From positions 2,577,112-2,641,111 of the forward strand of contig NZ_CP101943.1 of assembly GCF_024508235.1 (NCBI RefSeq): a stretch of DNA of 64,000 bases, read 5' to 3'. Below are positions 33,098-42,459 of the stretch, in pieces (within the stretch, counting starts at the first letter, position 1; every line of letters starts with the position of its first letter). The stretch is from Halococcus qingdaonensis. Its GTDB lineage: Archaea; Halobacteriota; Halobacteria; Halobacteriales; Halococcaceae. The notes beneath the pieces are model-generated. The model did not search any database and was not told where the DNA came from. It saw nothing but the letters and a program-made list of their open reading frames with translations. A program made the position numbers and the translations under genes.

Positions 33098-34915
33098 ATG
33101 TCGGAGACACATACTGACGCGGAGACGGACGGCGACGCAGTAGCAACGCTTCGGACCCCCATCGTCGCCGTTCTCGGTCACGTCGACCACGGCAAGACGA
33201 CCCTCCTGGACCGGATCCGTGGCTCGACGGTCACGGAGGGCGAGGCGGGGGCGATAACCCAGCACATCGGCGCGACCGCCGTCCCGCTCGAAACGGTCTC
33301 GGAGCTCGCGGGCAGTCTCGTCGATCCGACCGATTTCGATCTCCCCGGTCTACTCTTTATCGACACGCCGGGTCACCACTCCTTCTCGACGCTGCGCTCG
33401 CGTGGCGGGGCGCTCGCCGATATCGCCGTACTCGTGGTGGACGTCAACGACGGGTTCCAGCCACAGACGATCGAGGCGATCGACATCCTCCAGCGCACCG
33501 AGACGCCGTTCGTCGTGGCGGCGAACAAGATCGACACCGTGCCGGGCTGGAACCCGCAGGACGACGCCCCCATCCAGGAGAGCTACGACGACCAGTCCGA
33601 TCGCGCGCGCGAGACGCTCGACGAGCGCCTCTACGAACTCATCGGCGAACTCTCGGAGCACGATTTCTCGGCGGACATGTACTGGCGCGTCCAGGACTTC
33701 GCCAACAACGTCGGCGTCGTGCCGACGAGCGCCGAGACCGGCGAGGGAGTGCCCGACGTGCTGACCGTACTGATGGGACTTTCGCAGCGTTATCTCAAGG
33801 ACGCGATGGCAATCGACGCCGAGGGGCCGGGCGCGGGCACGGTGCTTGAGGTCAAAGAGCAGAAGGGGTTCGGCACGGCGATCGACGTGGTGCTCTACGA
33901 TGGAACCGTGCGCGCCGACGACACGGTCGTCGTGGGCGCGACGGGCGAGCCGATCGTGACCGACGTGCGCGCGCTACTCCAGCCGCGCCCGCTCGCCGAG
34001 ATCCGCACCGAAAAGCGGTTCGAGCAGGTCGACGCGGTGAGCGCGGCGGCTGGGCTCAAGATCGCCGCGCCCGATCTCGACGACGCGATGGCCGGCGCGC
34101 CCGTCCGCGTCGTGCGCGACCGCTCGCGCGAGGAGGTCGTCCAGGAAGTCCAGGAAGAACTGGCGGCCATCGGCGTCACCACCGAGGAGGAGGGCGTCGT
34201 CGTCAAGGCCGACACGCTCGGCAGTCTGGAGGCGGTCGCGAACGCGCTCGACGAGGCCGAGATCCCGATCGTCCGCGCCGAGGTCGGCGACGTCGCGCCG
34301 CGCGATGTCACGGTCGCGAGCACCGCTGACGAGGAGCGCCACGAGACGGTGCTCGCCTTCTCGGTCGACGTGCTCGACAACGCCGAGCAACAGGCCGACG
34401 AGGGCGACATCCGGATCTTCGAGAGCGACGTCATCTACCGGCTGATCGAGGAGTACGAGGAGTTCATCGCCGAGCGCGAGCGCAGCCAGCAGGACACCAT
34501 CCTCGAAAACATCTCCCGGCCCGCCCGCTTTCGCCTGCTGCCCGATCACACCTTCCGGCAGAACGACCCCGCCGTCGTCGGCGTCGAGGTGATGACGGGC
34601 ACGCTGAAGCGCAACGCGACCGTCGTCGACTTCGAGGGGAACGAACCCGAGCGCCGCGGGCAGGTCAAGGGCATCCAGGAACAGGGTGAGGACGTCGAAC
34701 AGGCCCGCGCGGGCGAGCGCGTCAGCGTCGCGATCGACGGGCCGACGGTCGGCCGACAGATCGAGGAGGGTGACGAGCTCTGGTCTGAGATCCCCGAAAA
34801 ACACGCGAAGGTGCTCGAACAGGAGCTCACCGACGACATCCCGGCCGACGAACTCGAAGCGCTGCACATCTATCTCGACAAACAGCGCCAGCGCGACCCC
34901 TTCTGGGGGAAATGA
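33098..34915 (+). CDS. infB: Translation initiation factor aIF5B (IF-2)
   Basis: This 605-residue GTPase promotes joining of ribosomal subunits and placement of initiator tRNA. It has P-loop GHVDHGKTT from residue 27, switch [11 protein letters not shown], the base-specificity motif NKIDTVPGW, then two beta-barrels, the alpha/beta/alpha domain III and the C-terminal domain. Length is that of archaeal/eukaryotic aIF5B without the eukaryotic N-extension. The start at 33098 is chosen because an upstream frame (from 32996) encodes non-acidic sequence unrelated to IF-2. It is divergent from the PRC-barrel/nob1 operon. Confidence 0.93.
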   Translation: MSETHTDAETDGDAVATLRTPIVAVLGHVDHGKTTLLDRIRGSTVTEGEAGAITQHIGATAVPLETVSELAGSLVDPTDFDLPGLLFIDTPGHHSFSTLRSRGGALADIAVLVVDVNDGFQPQTIEAIDILQRTETPFVVAANKIDTVPGWNPQDDAPIQESYDDQSDRARETLDERLYELIGELSEHDFSADMYWRVQDFANNVGVVPTSAETGEGVPDVLTVLMGLSQRYLKDAMAIDAEGPGAGTVLEVKEQKGFGTAIDVVLYDGTVRADDTVVVGATGEPIVTDVRALLQPRPLAEIRTEKRFEQVDAVSAAAGLKIAAPDLDDAMAGAPVRVVRDRSREEVVQEVQEELAAIGVTTEEEGVVVKADTLGSLEAVANALDEAEIPIVRAEVGDVAPRDVTVASTADEERHETVLAFSVDVLDNAEQQADEGDIRIFESDVIYRLIEEYEEFIAERERSQQDTILENISRPARFRLLPDHTFRQNDPAVVGVEVMTGTLKRNATVVDFEGNEPERRGQVKGIQEQGEDVEQARAGERVSVAIDGPTVGRQIEEGDELWSEIPEKHAKVLEQELTDDIPADELEALHIYLDKQRQRDPFWGK

Positions 34916-34973
34916 CCGCTCGCCGCGGCTGGTAATAATATTTAATTACCCGGCGGCCGTTGGCCGTCGTACG

Positions 34974-35216
34974 ATGAACCGCTCAGACCAGTCCGATTCG
35001 GAGGATTCGGTCGTCGAAACCGTTCGCGAGCGCCGGCCGACGATCGCGCCGGCCGATCTCCTGCTCATCGCGCTGCCGGCGCTCCTGCTCGCAGGCTGGG
35101 CGACTGGCGTGGTCTCAGCGCTGTCGCTGCCGGTCGCGCTCGCAATCGGCACGCTGCCGGCGATCGGGATGCTCGGCTACGCGCTGTTTTACGACCCGCC
35201 AAACGGCTGCGTCTAA
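34974..35216 (+). CDS. Small two-helix membrane protein
   Basis: This 80-residue protein has a charged N-terminus (about residues 1-25) then two hydrophobic segments (about 27-49 and 51-72), ending FYDPPNGCV. It follows infB by 58 bases, with an A+T-rich promoter-like TTTAATTACC in between (TAATAATATTTAATTA at 34933-34948), so it may be transcribed on its own. Its stop touches the stop of a DUF5811-like gene on the other strand. No function can be assigned. Confidence 0.6.
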   Translation: MNRSDQSDSEDSVVETVRERRPTIAPADLLLIALPALLLAGWATGVVSALSLPVALAIGTLPAIGMLGYALFYDPPNGCV

Positions 35217-35217
35217 G

Positions 35218-35580
35218 TCAACGACCGACCGGTGTGATGCCGTCCGACACCGCCTGTTTCACCTGGAGGGCGGCGCTGGCGGCGAGCTGTCTCGCGACTT
35301 CGGTTCTGTCCTCTTCGGCGATGCCGTCGCTCAGATCCTCGAAATCCGGCGTGAAGCCGGCGCTGACGGCCGCGCCGACCGGCGGCTGGACCGCGATCGT
35401 CCCCTGTGGCCCGTCGTTGCCGGCGATGATCTGCGCGCCGACGACGTACTCGTCGGGGAGATACTCGCGGGTGCGGGCGGCGACGGTGTCGAGACCGGCC
35501 TGGAGCGCCCGGCGTTGCTCGACCGAGAGTTCCACGTCCGCGGTGTTGACGTTCGGTCCCATTGGTGTGCGATCGTTCAT
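35218..35580 (-). CDS. Haloarchaeal conserved protein, DUF5811-like
   Basis: This 120-residue acidic protein begins MNDRTPMGPNVNT and contains EYVVGAQIIAGNDGPQGTIAVQPPVGAAVSAGFTPD, with two helices before and after. I place it in DUF5811, a haloarchaea-restricted family, from memory. It is transcribed in the same direction as the arginine decarboxylase gene and 82 bases after it. A repeated arrangement beside these genes in haloarchaea suggests conserved context, but no activity is evident. Confidence 0.62.
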   Translation of the reverse strand: MNDRTPMGPNVNTADVELSVEQRRALQAGLDTVAARTREYLPDEYVVGAQIIAGNDGPQGTIAVQPPVGAAVSAGFTPDFEDLSDGIAEEDRTEVARQLAASAALQVKQAVSDGITPVGR

Positions 35581-35662
35581 GAGAAGGACGGCGACGGTTG
35601 GGCCGACGTACTGAAAAGACTCCCGTTCGCGACACCCGCTGCCACACCGCCGGATGGCCGAG

Positions 35663-36133
35663 CTATATCGGCTCGCTGTCGCCGTAGATCCCGAGCACGA
35701 GCGCCGTCGCGAACGATCCGTCGGTCCCCTCGACGTGTTCGGTCACGATGCGCTCGTCGGTGAACGTCCACTCGCGGAGCGCGCGCCCGGAGTCGAGCCC
35801 TGCGGCCACGCCCTCGCGAACGCTCTCCGGATCGGTATCGGTCGCCTCGTAGAACAGTCCCCGATCGCTCTCGGTCGTCGTCCAGCCGAGGCCGGCCGCC
35901 ACGCCACTCTCACCGACCCCGCTCGTGGCGCGCGCCTCGACGACGGTGAGGCGCTCGCCGACCGGTCCGAGGTCCGGCGCGCTGTCGACGATTTCGAGCG
36001 TGCTGCCGTCGGGGATCACCGACGAGACGGTGGTGATGTTGTAGTTGTGGACGCCGGCGGCGGCGAGTGCGGCGTCGTAGGCCGCGATCGGTGTCGGCCC
36101 GGTACCGGTTCCCGTGACGATTCTGATCTGCAT
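35663..36133 (-). CDS. pvlArgDC: Pyruvoyl-dependent arginine decarboxylase
   Basis: This 156-residue proenzyme decarboxylates arginine to agmatine, needed in archaea for polyamines and for agmatidine in tRNA-Ile2. The chain is self-cut between Ser37 and Ser38 in ITTVSSVIPDG, and Ser38 becomes the pyruvoyl group. The later GLGWTTTESDRGLFYEA segment and the conserved Glu near EARATS complete the active site. Length matches PvlArgDC. It lies between pan and the DUF5811-like gene on the same strand. Confidence 0.88.
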   Translation of the reverse strand: MQIRIVTGTGTGPTPIAAYDAALAAAGVHNYNITTVSSVIPDGSTLEIVDSAPDLGPVGERLTVVEARATSGVGESGVAAGLGWTTTESDRGLFYEATDTDPESVREGVAAGLDSGRALREWTFTDERIVTEHVEGTDGSFATALVLGIYGDSEPI

Positions 36134-36180
36134 ACGGGAGAATGGAGCGACCGAACGGTGAGCGTTGCGATCCGCGTCGC

Positions 36181-37398
36181 TCAGAGGAAGGCGACCGGAT
36201 CGGCGGCGGTGTCGTCCTCGGTGATCTTCGCCAGAGCATCCTCGAAGTCGCTCATCCGCACCTCGCTGCGGTCGTCGCGGACGGCGAACATGCCGGCTTC
36301 GGTCGTGAGGCTCTCGATCTCCGCGCCGCTGAACTCGTCGGCCATTTCGGCGAGTTCGTCGAACGCCACGTCGTCGTCGAGGTTCATCCCGCGCGTGTGG
36401 ATGGCGAAGATCTTCTCGCGACCGTCGGGCCCGGGTTTCGGCACCTCGATGAGCCGGTCGAACCGACCGGGCCGGAGGATCGCCCGATCGAGCATGTCGA
36501 AGCGGTTCGTGGCGGCGATGATCGAGATGTCGCCGCGTTCTTCGAAGCCATCCATCTCGGAGAGGAGCTGCATCATCGTCCGCTGGACCTCGGCGTCGCC
36601 GGAGGTCTTGGAGTCCGTGCGCTTTGAGGCGACGGCGTCGATCTCGTCGATGAAGATCACGGCGGGCTCGTGCTCGCTCGCCAACTCGAAGAGATCACGG
36701 ACGAGCCGTGCGCCCTCGCCGATGAACTTGCGGACGAGCTCCGAGCCCGCCATCTTGATGAACGTCGCGTCGGTCTCGTTGGCGACGGCCTTGGCGAGCA
36801 TCGTCTTGCCCGTGCCGGGCGGACCGTGGAGGAGGACGCCGGTCGGTGGTTCGATGCCCACGGTGTCGAACCGCTCGGGATCGACCAGCGGCATCTCGAC
36901 GGCTTCCCTGACCTCTCGGATCTGGTCGTCGATCCCGCCGATGTCGGCGTAGCCGACCGCCGGGCGATTCTCGATCTGCATCGCCTGCGCGCGCACGTCG
37001 GTCTCGCTGTCGAGTGGGCGCTGGATGCTGAACGAGTCGTCGACGGCGACGCGATCGCCGTTCTCGATACCGTCGGCGATCCCGGGCGCGACCTCCGTCA
37101 ACACTTCCTGGTTGTTGCCGTGCTGTCTGACGATCGCTCCCTCGTCGGTGAACTCCTCGACGGTGGCGACGTACAGCGAGGAGGTCTTGAGCGCCTCGTT
37201 CTCGCGCTGGAGCCGTTCGGCTTCTTCGGAGAGCTCCTCACGTTCGGCCTCGGCTTCCTCGAGGCGATCGGCGAGCTCGTCGTGGACGTTCGAGACGCTC
37301 TCGAAGTGTTTGGCCAGGGCATCGAGCCGCTCGGCATCGCTCAACTCCGGATCGAGATCGAGACGCGGTCGGTCCGGGAGGGAGGGACTGTGGGACAT
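36181..37398 (-). CDS. pan: Proteasome-activating nucleotidase PAN
   Basis: This 405-residue AAA ATPase unfolds proteins and feeds them to the 20S proteasome. It has an N-terminal coiled coil (about residues 20-75), an OB domain (about 75-130), Walker A GPPGTGKTM, Walker B FIDEIDAV, SRH region TNRFDMLDRAILRPGRFDR, and the C-terminal helical domain. The final residues are Val-Ala-Phe-Leu, so the classical HbYX docking end (hydrophobic-Tyr-any) has Phe in place of Tyr. Haloarchaea usually have two PAN paralogues; only one lies here. Confidence 0.92.
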   Translation of the reverse strand: MSHSPSLPDRPRLDLDPELSDAERLDALAKHFESVSNVHDELADRLEEAEAEREELSEEAERLQRENEALKTSSLYVATVEEFTDEGAIVRQHGNNQEVLTEVAPGIADGIENGDRVAVDDSFSIQRPLDSETDVRAQAMQIENRPAVGYADIGGIDDQIREVREAVEMPLVDPERFDTVGIEPPTGVLLHGPPGTGKTMLAKAVANETDATFIKMAGSELVRKFIGEGARLVRDLFELASEHEPAVIFIDEIDAVASKRTDSKTSGDAEVQRTMMQLLSEMDGFEERGDISIIAATNRFDMLDRAILRPGRFDRLIEVPKPGPDGREKIFAIHTRGMNLDDDVAFDELAEMADEFSGAEIESLTTEAGMFAVRDDRSEVRMSDFEDALAKITEDDTAADPVAFL

Positions 37399-37451
37399 TC
37401 TTACTCCACGATAGGGGCTCTTCGTTAAAAGTGGTTTTGGGTTCGGGGTGT

Positions 37452-39242
37452 TTATGCCAGCTCTTCGAACTCCGAAAGCGCGTCGTCGTAGGCCGTAAAC
37501 GCCGCCTCGATCGGGTCCGCGTCGGTCATGTCGACGCCCGCTTCGCGGAGCAGCTCGATCGGATAGCCGTGCGAGCCGGCCGAGAGGAACTCCCGGTAGG
37601 ATGCTGCGGCGTCCTCGTCACCCCCGCGGATGCGCTCGGCGAGCGCGACCGCCGCCGAGATGCCCGTCGCGTACTGGTAGACGTAGAACGGCCGGTAGAA
37701 GTGCGGGATTCGCATCCACTCGCGGGCGATGCGGTCGTCGATTGCCGCGTCCTGATAGTAGTCGCTCTTGAGCGTGCCGTAAATGTCGTCGAGACGGTCG
37801 GGCGTGAGCGCCTCGCCTGCTTCGGTGAGCTCGTGGGTCTGCTGCTCGAACTCGGCGAACATCGTCTGGCGGACGAGCGTCGCACGGAACCGTTCGAGAT
37901 ACTCGTTGAGCACGTGCCGGCGGAAGGAGTCGTCCTCCACGGTGTCGAGCAGGTGGTGGGTCAGCAGCGCCTCGTTCACCGTCGAGGCGATCTCGGCGAC
38001 GAAGATCTCGTAGTCGCCGTAGATATAGGGCTGGGCCTCGCTCGCCAGTTCGGAGTGCAGCGAGTGGCCGAGTTCGTGGGCGAGCGTGTACATCGAGGCG
38101 ATGTCGTCCTGATAATTCATCAGGATGTAGGGCTGTGAGTCGTAGGTCCCGCCCGAGTACGCCCCCGACTGCTTGCCCTGGTTCTCGTAGACGTCGACCC
38201 AGCGGGAGTCGAGGCCTGCCGCGAGCTGCTCCTGATACTCCTCGCCGAGCGGCGCGACCGCGGCCGTGACGTGTTCTTTGGCGTCCTCGTATGGCACCTC
38301 GGGGCTCTCGGAGTCGACCATCGGCATGTAGAGATCCCACATCCGCAGTTCGTCGACGCCGAGTCGTTCGCGCTTGAGGTCGGCGTGGCGGTTGAGCACG
38401 TCGAGGTTCCCTCGTACAGTATCGACGAGCGTGTCGTAGACCTCGACGGGGATGTTCGCGCCGTCGAGACCGGCCTTTCGTGCGCTGTCGTAATTCCTGG
38501 CGTCGGCGAGTTTCACGTCGGCCTTGACGCTGTTGCGGTGGGCGGCCCCGACCGCGTTTCTGACGTCGTCCCACTCGTCGTAGAACTGTTCGTAGACGTC
38601 CCGACGGAAGGCGCGATCGGGTCGTTTCTGGAGCTTCGTGAAGTTGCTCAGCGAGATCTCGACGGCTTCCCCGTCGGGATCCTCGACGGTGGGGAACTCC
38701 ATGTCGGCGTTCGTGAGCATCTCGTAGACCTCGTTGGCCGCGCCCGTCACCTCGCCGAGATCCGCGAGCAGCGCCTCGATCTCCGCCGAGCGGGTGTGGG
38801 GCTTCATCCGCAACACGTCGTCGAAGTAGTGATCGTACGTTTCGAGTTCGGGCTCTTCCTCGATCATCGCATCGAGTTCCTCGCGCGTGCAGTCCTGGAG
38901 CGCGGGGTCGATGAAACTCGCCGCGCTCGACGCGTCGCTCGCCAGCGACTGTGCCCGCGCGGTGAGCGCCTGATACTGCTGATCGGTGGTGTCCTCGTCG
39001 CGGCGCATCCGTGCGTAGGAGACGACGTTCGAGAGCTTCCTGAACAGCTCCTCGCGCGTTTCGAGCGTCGCCAGCAGGGTTTCGCCGTCCTCGGTCGCCC
39101 GTCCTTCGTAGGCTTCGAGCGCCGAAATCCCCTCCTCGACGTCCTCGTAGGCGGCCTCCCAGTCCTCGTCGGTGGCGTAGAGATTCGAGAGATCCCACGT
39201 GTATTCGGTGTCGATCTCGTTGCGTTCGGGAACCGAACTCAT
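37452..39242 (-). CDS. pepF: Oligoendopeptidase F (M3 family)
   Basis: This 596-residue zinc peptidase cuts short peptides inside the cell. The active site is in TLAHELGHSLHSEL, the HExxH motif, with the third zinc ligand Glu about 25 residues on in VAEIASTVNEALL. The N-terminal half is the helical prolyl-oligopeptidase-like cap of family M3. The start at 39242 begins the expected MSSVPERNEIDTEYTWDL; a longer frame upstream to 39749 runs through the opposite-strand gene. It is divergent from the zinc-ribbon membrane protein. Confidence 0.92.
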   Translation of the reverse strand: MSSVPERNEIDTEYTWDLSNLYATDEDWEAAYEDVEEGISALEAYEGRATEDGETLLATLETREELFRKLSNVVSYARMRRDEDTTDQQYQALTARAQSLASDASSAASFIDPALQDCTREELDAMIEEEPELETYDHYFDDVLRMKPHTRSAEIEALLADLGEVTGAANEVYEMLTNADMEFPTVEDPDGEAVEISLSNFTKLQKRPDRAFRRDVYEQFYDEWDDVRNAVGAAHRNSVKADVKLADARNYDSARKAGLDGANIPVEVYDTLVDTVRGNLDVLNRHADLKRERLGVDELRMWDLYMPMVDSESPEVPYEDAKEHVTAAVAPLGEEYQEQLAAGLDSRWVDVYENQGKQSGAYSGGTYDSQPYILMNYQDDIASMYTLAHELGHSLHSELASEAQPYIYGDYEIFVAEIASTVNEALLTHHLLDTVEDDSFRRHVLNEYLERFRATLVRQTMFAEFEQQTHELTEAGEALTPDRLDDIYGTLKSDYYQDAAIDDRIAREWMRIPHFYRPFYVYQYATGISAAVALAERIRGGDEDAAASYREFLSAGSHGYPIELLREAGVDMTDADPIEAAFTAYDDALSEFEELA

Positions 39243-39341
39243 GGGGAAAACACGGCGGCCGAGCGGGGTAAACCTTCCCGAACCGGCGTCGGGAACGCCG
39301 CGAACGAAAGACTCAAGCGTGAATAACTGTTCAGTCAAAGT

Positions 39342-39761
39342 ATGGGAGAAACCCGTTCGCGGAAACGGCCGTGGCTCGCGGCGTTGCTCTCGGCCATCGC
39401 GCCCGCGTTCGGCCACCTCTATCTCCGACGGTGGCTCCGGGCGCTCGGCTGGCTCGGGGTGACGATGCTTTCGAGCGTGTTCGTTCCCGATGCGACGCTC
39501 GATGCGCTCGTCTCCGGCCAGTCGTTCGCGTGGCTCGACGCCGCGCCGCTGCTCGCCGTCTCGCTGCTCAGCGTGCTCGATGCCTACCGGCTCGCGGTCG
39601 TCAACAACTACCTCCTCCGTGCCCGGAGCGTCGGCACGGAGATGGCGGTCTGTCCCGACTGCGGCCGGCCCGTCGAGGACGATCTCGACTTCTGCCAGTG
39701 GTGCGGGACGACCCTCGACGAGGTGGGTGCCGACGAACCCGCACGCCACGATGTCCAGTAG
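39342..39761 (+). CDS. Membrane protein with C-terminal zinc ribbon
   Basis: This 139-residue protein has three hydrophobic segments (about residues 10-30, 33-50 and 60-85) with small loops, and a cytoplasmic C-terminal zinc ribbon formed by CPDCG (about 104-108) and CQWCG (about 118-122). Similar haloarchaeal proteins combine short membrane parts with a single zinc-ribbon domain; their role is unknown. It is divergent from pepF and converges with truA. Confidence 0.68.
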   Translation: MGETRSRKRPWLAALLSAIAPAFGHLYLRRWLRALGWLGVTMLSSVFVPDATLDALVSGQSFAWLDAAPLLAVSLLSVLDAYRLAVVNNYLLRARSVGTEMAVCPDCGRPVEDDLDFCQWCGTTLDEVGADEPARHDVQ

Positions 39762-39772
39762 CTTCTCTCGAA

Positions 39773-40573
39773 CTAGTCGATCCGTTGCTCTATCTCGCCG
39801 GCGACGCGTGCTCGCGTTGCGGCCTCAGTACGGACGTTCTCGAACAGTTCTCGCGCGCTCGTAGCGGCCTCCTCGTCGACTCGAAAGTCGAGTCCTGGAT
39901 AGTCGACGCCGGTGAGCACGAGCGGCGCGGCCGGTGCGGCCGCGATCCCGTCCGGCCCCGAGAGCGTTTCGTCCGAGAGCGCCCGATCGACCATTGAGAG
40001 CGACGCGTCGCCGGTCGCGACGTTCCGAACGAGCGTGACGATACGACGAACGAGCTGGCGAGAGAAGCCTCCTGCACGGAGCGTCACGATCACGAACTCG
40101 CTATCGCGCTCGATCTCGCCGGCGAGCGTGCGGACGGTGTTGTGATCGTCGGGCGTGAGATTGTAGAAATCGTGTTCGCCCGCGAGCCGTCTCAGAACTG
40201 TGCGCGCCCGCTCGCCGTCGGCCGCCGGCGCGTGGAGCTGGTAGGTGTATTCGCGTGCAACGGCGTCGTGGGTCGCGTGAAACGACCCCGTATCGGCGTG
40301 TGCCCACGCGCGAATCGACCCTGGAAGCACGCCGTTGAGCGCCCGCGGTGTGAGCCACTCCGGTGCTGCGAGCCCGATCGTCTGTGCGACCGCCGAGACG
40401 CCCCTGTCGGTCCGTCCCGCGGCGGCGTAGCCCGATGGCTTTCGTTTGTCCGGATCGAGCACGCCAAGCTCGCGGAGGGCATCGAACAACGTCCCCTCGA
40501 CGGTCGGCACCGTGGGCTGGCGCTGGAAGCCATAAAACGGTCGGCCGTCGTAGGCGAGCCGGAACACACGCAT
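39773..40573 (-). CDS. truA: tRNA pseudouridine(38-40) synthase TruA
   Basis: This 266-residue enzyme makes pseudouridine at positions 38-40 of the anticodon stem. The catalytic aspartate is Asp56 in AAGRTDRGVSA. The N-terminal strand FRLAYDGRPFYGFQRQP and the C-terminal FSRQLVRRIVTLVRN match the family. The start at 40573 is chosen because upstream sequence in the frame is unlike TruA. It is one of several tRNA-modification genes in the window. Confidence 0.92.
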   Translation of the reverse strand: MRVFRLAYDGRPFYGFQRQPTVPTVEGTLFDALRELGVLDPDKRKPSGYAAAGRTDRGVSAVAQTIGLAAPEWLTPRALNGVLPGSIRAWAHADTGSFHATHDAVAREYTYQLHAPAADGERARTVLRRLAGEHDFYNLTPDDHNTVRTLAGEIERDSEFVIVTLRAGGFSRQLVRRIVTLVRNVATGDASLSMVDRALSDETLSGPDGIAAAPAAPLVLTGVDYPGLDFRVDEEAATSARELFENVRTEAATRARVAGEIEQRID

Positions 40574-40792
40574 CACGCACTCTTTCTCCCCGCCGACCCT
40601 TCGCTCCGTTGGAATCCGGCTGATCGATGGATCGGCGGACGGATGCCGTCGCGTCGATCCATCGCTGGCCAAAGGATTCATACGCGCGCGAGACTAACCA
40701 AGCAGTCAGAGAATGGTTTTCGAATCGATCCATCACATCGAACGGAGACGGTCGTCCGTCGGAGCGGCACAGCCCGAACGCGCGGGTCGACA

Positions 40793-42076
40793 GTGAGCAC
40801 GATCAACAAATACCTCGGCATCAACCGCGAGGTACTCGCGCTGGCGATCGCCCGGATGGCTGACTCGGTGGGCAACTCCTTTCTCATCGTCGTCCTCCCG
40901 ATCTACATTGCCAGCGGGACGATCGAGGGCGGGACGGGCGGGCTCGGCGTCTCGCTGCTCACGGGGCTGATCCTCTCGGCGTTTGGCTTCTTCAACAGCG
41001 CGCTCCAGCCCTTTGCCGGGCGTCTGTCGGACAAACTCGGCAAGCGAAAGGCGTTCGTCCTCGCCGGGCTGGGACTGCTCGCGGTCGCGAATTTCACCTA
41101 CTCGCTGGCGACGAGCTACTGGATGCTGTTCGTCATCCGGATCGCACAGGGGCTCGGCGCGTCGCTGACGATCGTCGCGACGATCGCGCTAGTCAACGAG
41201 CTCGCCGACGACGAGAGCCGCGGCGGGAACATGGGCACGTTCAACACCTTCCGACTGCTCGGCTTCGGGGCCGGTCCGATCGTCGCCGGGTCGGTCATCG
41301 GCGGCGGCCCGTACTCCCTTCTCGGGCTCTCGATCACGGGCTTCGAGGCGGCCTTCTACATCGCGACCATCTCGGCGGTGGTGAGTTTCGTGCTCGTCAC
41401 GCTGCTCGTCACCGATCCCGACATCGAGCGCGCGACCGACGACGGGGACACCTCGATCGCGGTGTTCGACCACGACGCCGACGGGCTGATCGACCCGGTG
41501 TTCGCCCTCGGGGTCGCCTCGCTGTTCATGGCTGTCGGTATCGCCTTGCTCTCGGCGATCGAACCGCAGGTCAACGCCCGGCTCGGACAGGGTGCCGGAC
41601 TGTTCGGCATCGAGTTCTCGGCGTTCGTGCTGATGCAGGTGCTCTTCCAGGCACCGATCGGTAGCGCGAGCGACCGCTACGGCCGCAAACCGTTCATCCT
41701 CATCGGGCTCGTCCTGCTCGTGCCCGCGACGCTCGCGCAGGGGTTCGTCGTCGCGCCGTGGCAGATGATCGTCGCCCGTGCCGCACAGGGGATCGCGGGC
41801 GCGCTCGTGTTCGCGCCGGCGCTCGCGCTCGCGGGCGATCTCGCGAGCAAGGGCTCGTCCGGCACGCAGCTGTCGGTGCTGACGATGTCGTTCGGCCTCG
41901 GCACCGCGATCGGGCCGCTCGCGTCGGGCTTTCTGGTGCGCTTTGGCTACGCCGCCCCGTTCGTCTTCGGCGCGGTGCTCGCCGCTCTTGGCCTCGTGCT
42001 CGTCTATACACAGGTTCAGGAGACCGTCGCTGTCGATCCCGATGCCGTCGGTTCCGCACCGACGGCCCAGGACTAA
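40793..42076 (+). CDS. MFS transporter
   Basis: This 427-residue protein has about twelve membrane helices in two halves around a cytoplasmic loop near residue 210 (DPDIERATDDGDTS). The MFS signature GRLSDKLGKRKAF follows helix two and is echoed in the second half as GSASDRYGRKPFI. It belongs to the drug:proton antiporter-like group; the substrate is unknown. The start codon is probably GTG at 40793, since no ATG lies closer to the first helix. A long frame upstream crosses truA on the other strand. Confidence 0.82.
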   Translation: MSTINKYLGINREVLALAIARMADSVGNSFLIVVLPIYIASGTIEGGTGGLGVSLLTGLILSAFGFFNSALQPFAGRLSDKLGKRKAFVLAGLGLLAVANFTYSLATSYWMLFVIRIAQGLGASLTIVATIALVNELADDESRGGNMGTFNTFRLLGFGAGPIVAGSVIGGGPYSLLGLSITGFEAAFYIATISAVVSFVLVTLLVTDPDIERATDDGDTSIAVFDHDADGLIDPVFALGVASLFMAVGIALLSAIEPQVNARLGQGAGLFGIEFSAFVLMQVLFQAPIGSASDRYGRKPFILIGLVLLVPATLAQGFVVAPWQMIVARAAQGIAGALVFAPALALAGDLASKGSSGTQLSVLTMSFGLGTAIGPLASGFLVRFGYAAPFVFGAVLAALGLVLVYTQVQETVAVDPDAVGSAPTAQD

Positions 42077-42190
42077 CGTTCTCTCGGGCAACCGTTCTCG
42101 AAAATCCTCGTCGAAAAACGAAAACAGACAGCGCATTCGACGATCGGATGCTCCCACACCGTCAGCGAACGCCGTCGAACGGGTGTGACG

Positions 42191-42322
42191 CTATGTGGTG
42201 TCGATCTGTTCGTCCGCGAGTCGATCGAGAATCGGTTGCTCGCGTTCGATGATTCGGTCGACACGCTCGCGAAACTCTTCCCCGTCCGGTTCGGCCATGC
42301 CGGTGCTATCGTTTCGTTTCAT
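42191..42322 (-). CDS. Small acidic protein, second of a pair after hisS
   Basis: This 43-residue protein is mostly a charged helix (EEFRERVDRIIEREQPILDRLADEQ) with a Thr-Thr end; an inner Met at residue 9 (MAEPDGEE) is a possible start. It begins two bases after the stop of a 35-residue gene, which in turn begins 27 bases after hisS, so all three appear co-transcribed. No family is recognised. The helix could pack against a partner protein. Confidence 0.42.
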   Translation of the reverse strand: MKRNDSTGMAEPDGEEFRERVDRIIEREQPILDRLADEQIDTT

Positions 42323-42324
42323 AA

Positions 42325-42432
42325 TTAGTGTTCTGACAGCCGTGATTCGTCGATATCGCCTGTTTCGAGCCACTCGGCGAGTTCGTCGTGAGTATCGATG
42401 ATCTCCGTTGGCGTCGGCAGATCGTCCGTCAT
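42325..42432 (-). CDS. Small acidic protein, first of a pair after hisS
   Basis: This 35-residue protein, MTDDLPTPTEIIDTH onward, is acidic with a predicted central helix (DELAEWLETG) and ends DESRLSEH. Its composition fits haloarchaeal proteins, supporting real coding. It lies 27 bases downstream of hisS and two bases upstream of another small gene. No function can be assigned. It resembles short antitoxin-type or subunit peptides only in size and context. Confidence 0.4.
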   Translation of the reverse strand: MTDDLPTPTEIIDTHDELAEWLETGDIDESRLSEH

Positions 42433-42459
42433 CGTTGCCCGATCGAACGACCCCGTCCC

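Noticed and set aside
35654..36952. A 432-codon plus-strand frame across pvlArgDC and pan
   Set aside because: The opposite strand encodes intact, recognisable proteins, while this product is Arg/Ser/Ala-rich without family features.
37452..39749. Extended 765-residue reading of pepF
   Set aside because: The extra N-terminal part lies antisense to the zinc-ribbon membrane protein gene and lacks family similarity; the Met at 39242 fits M3 peptidases.
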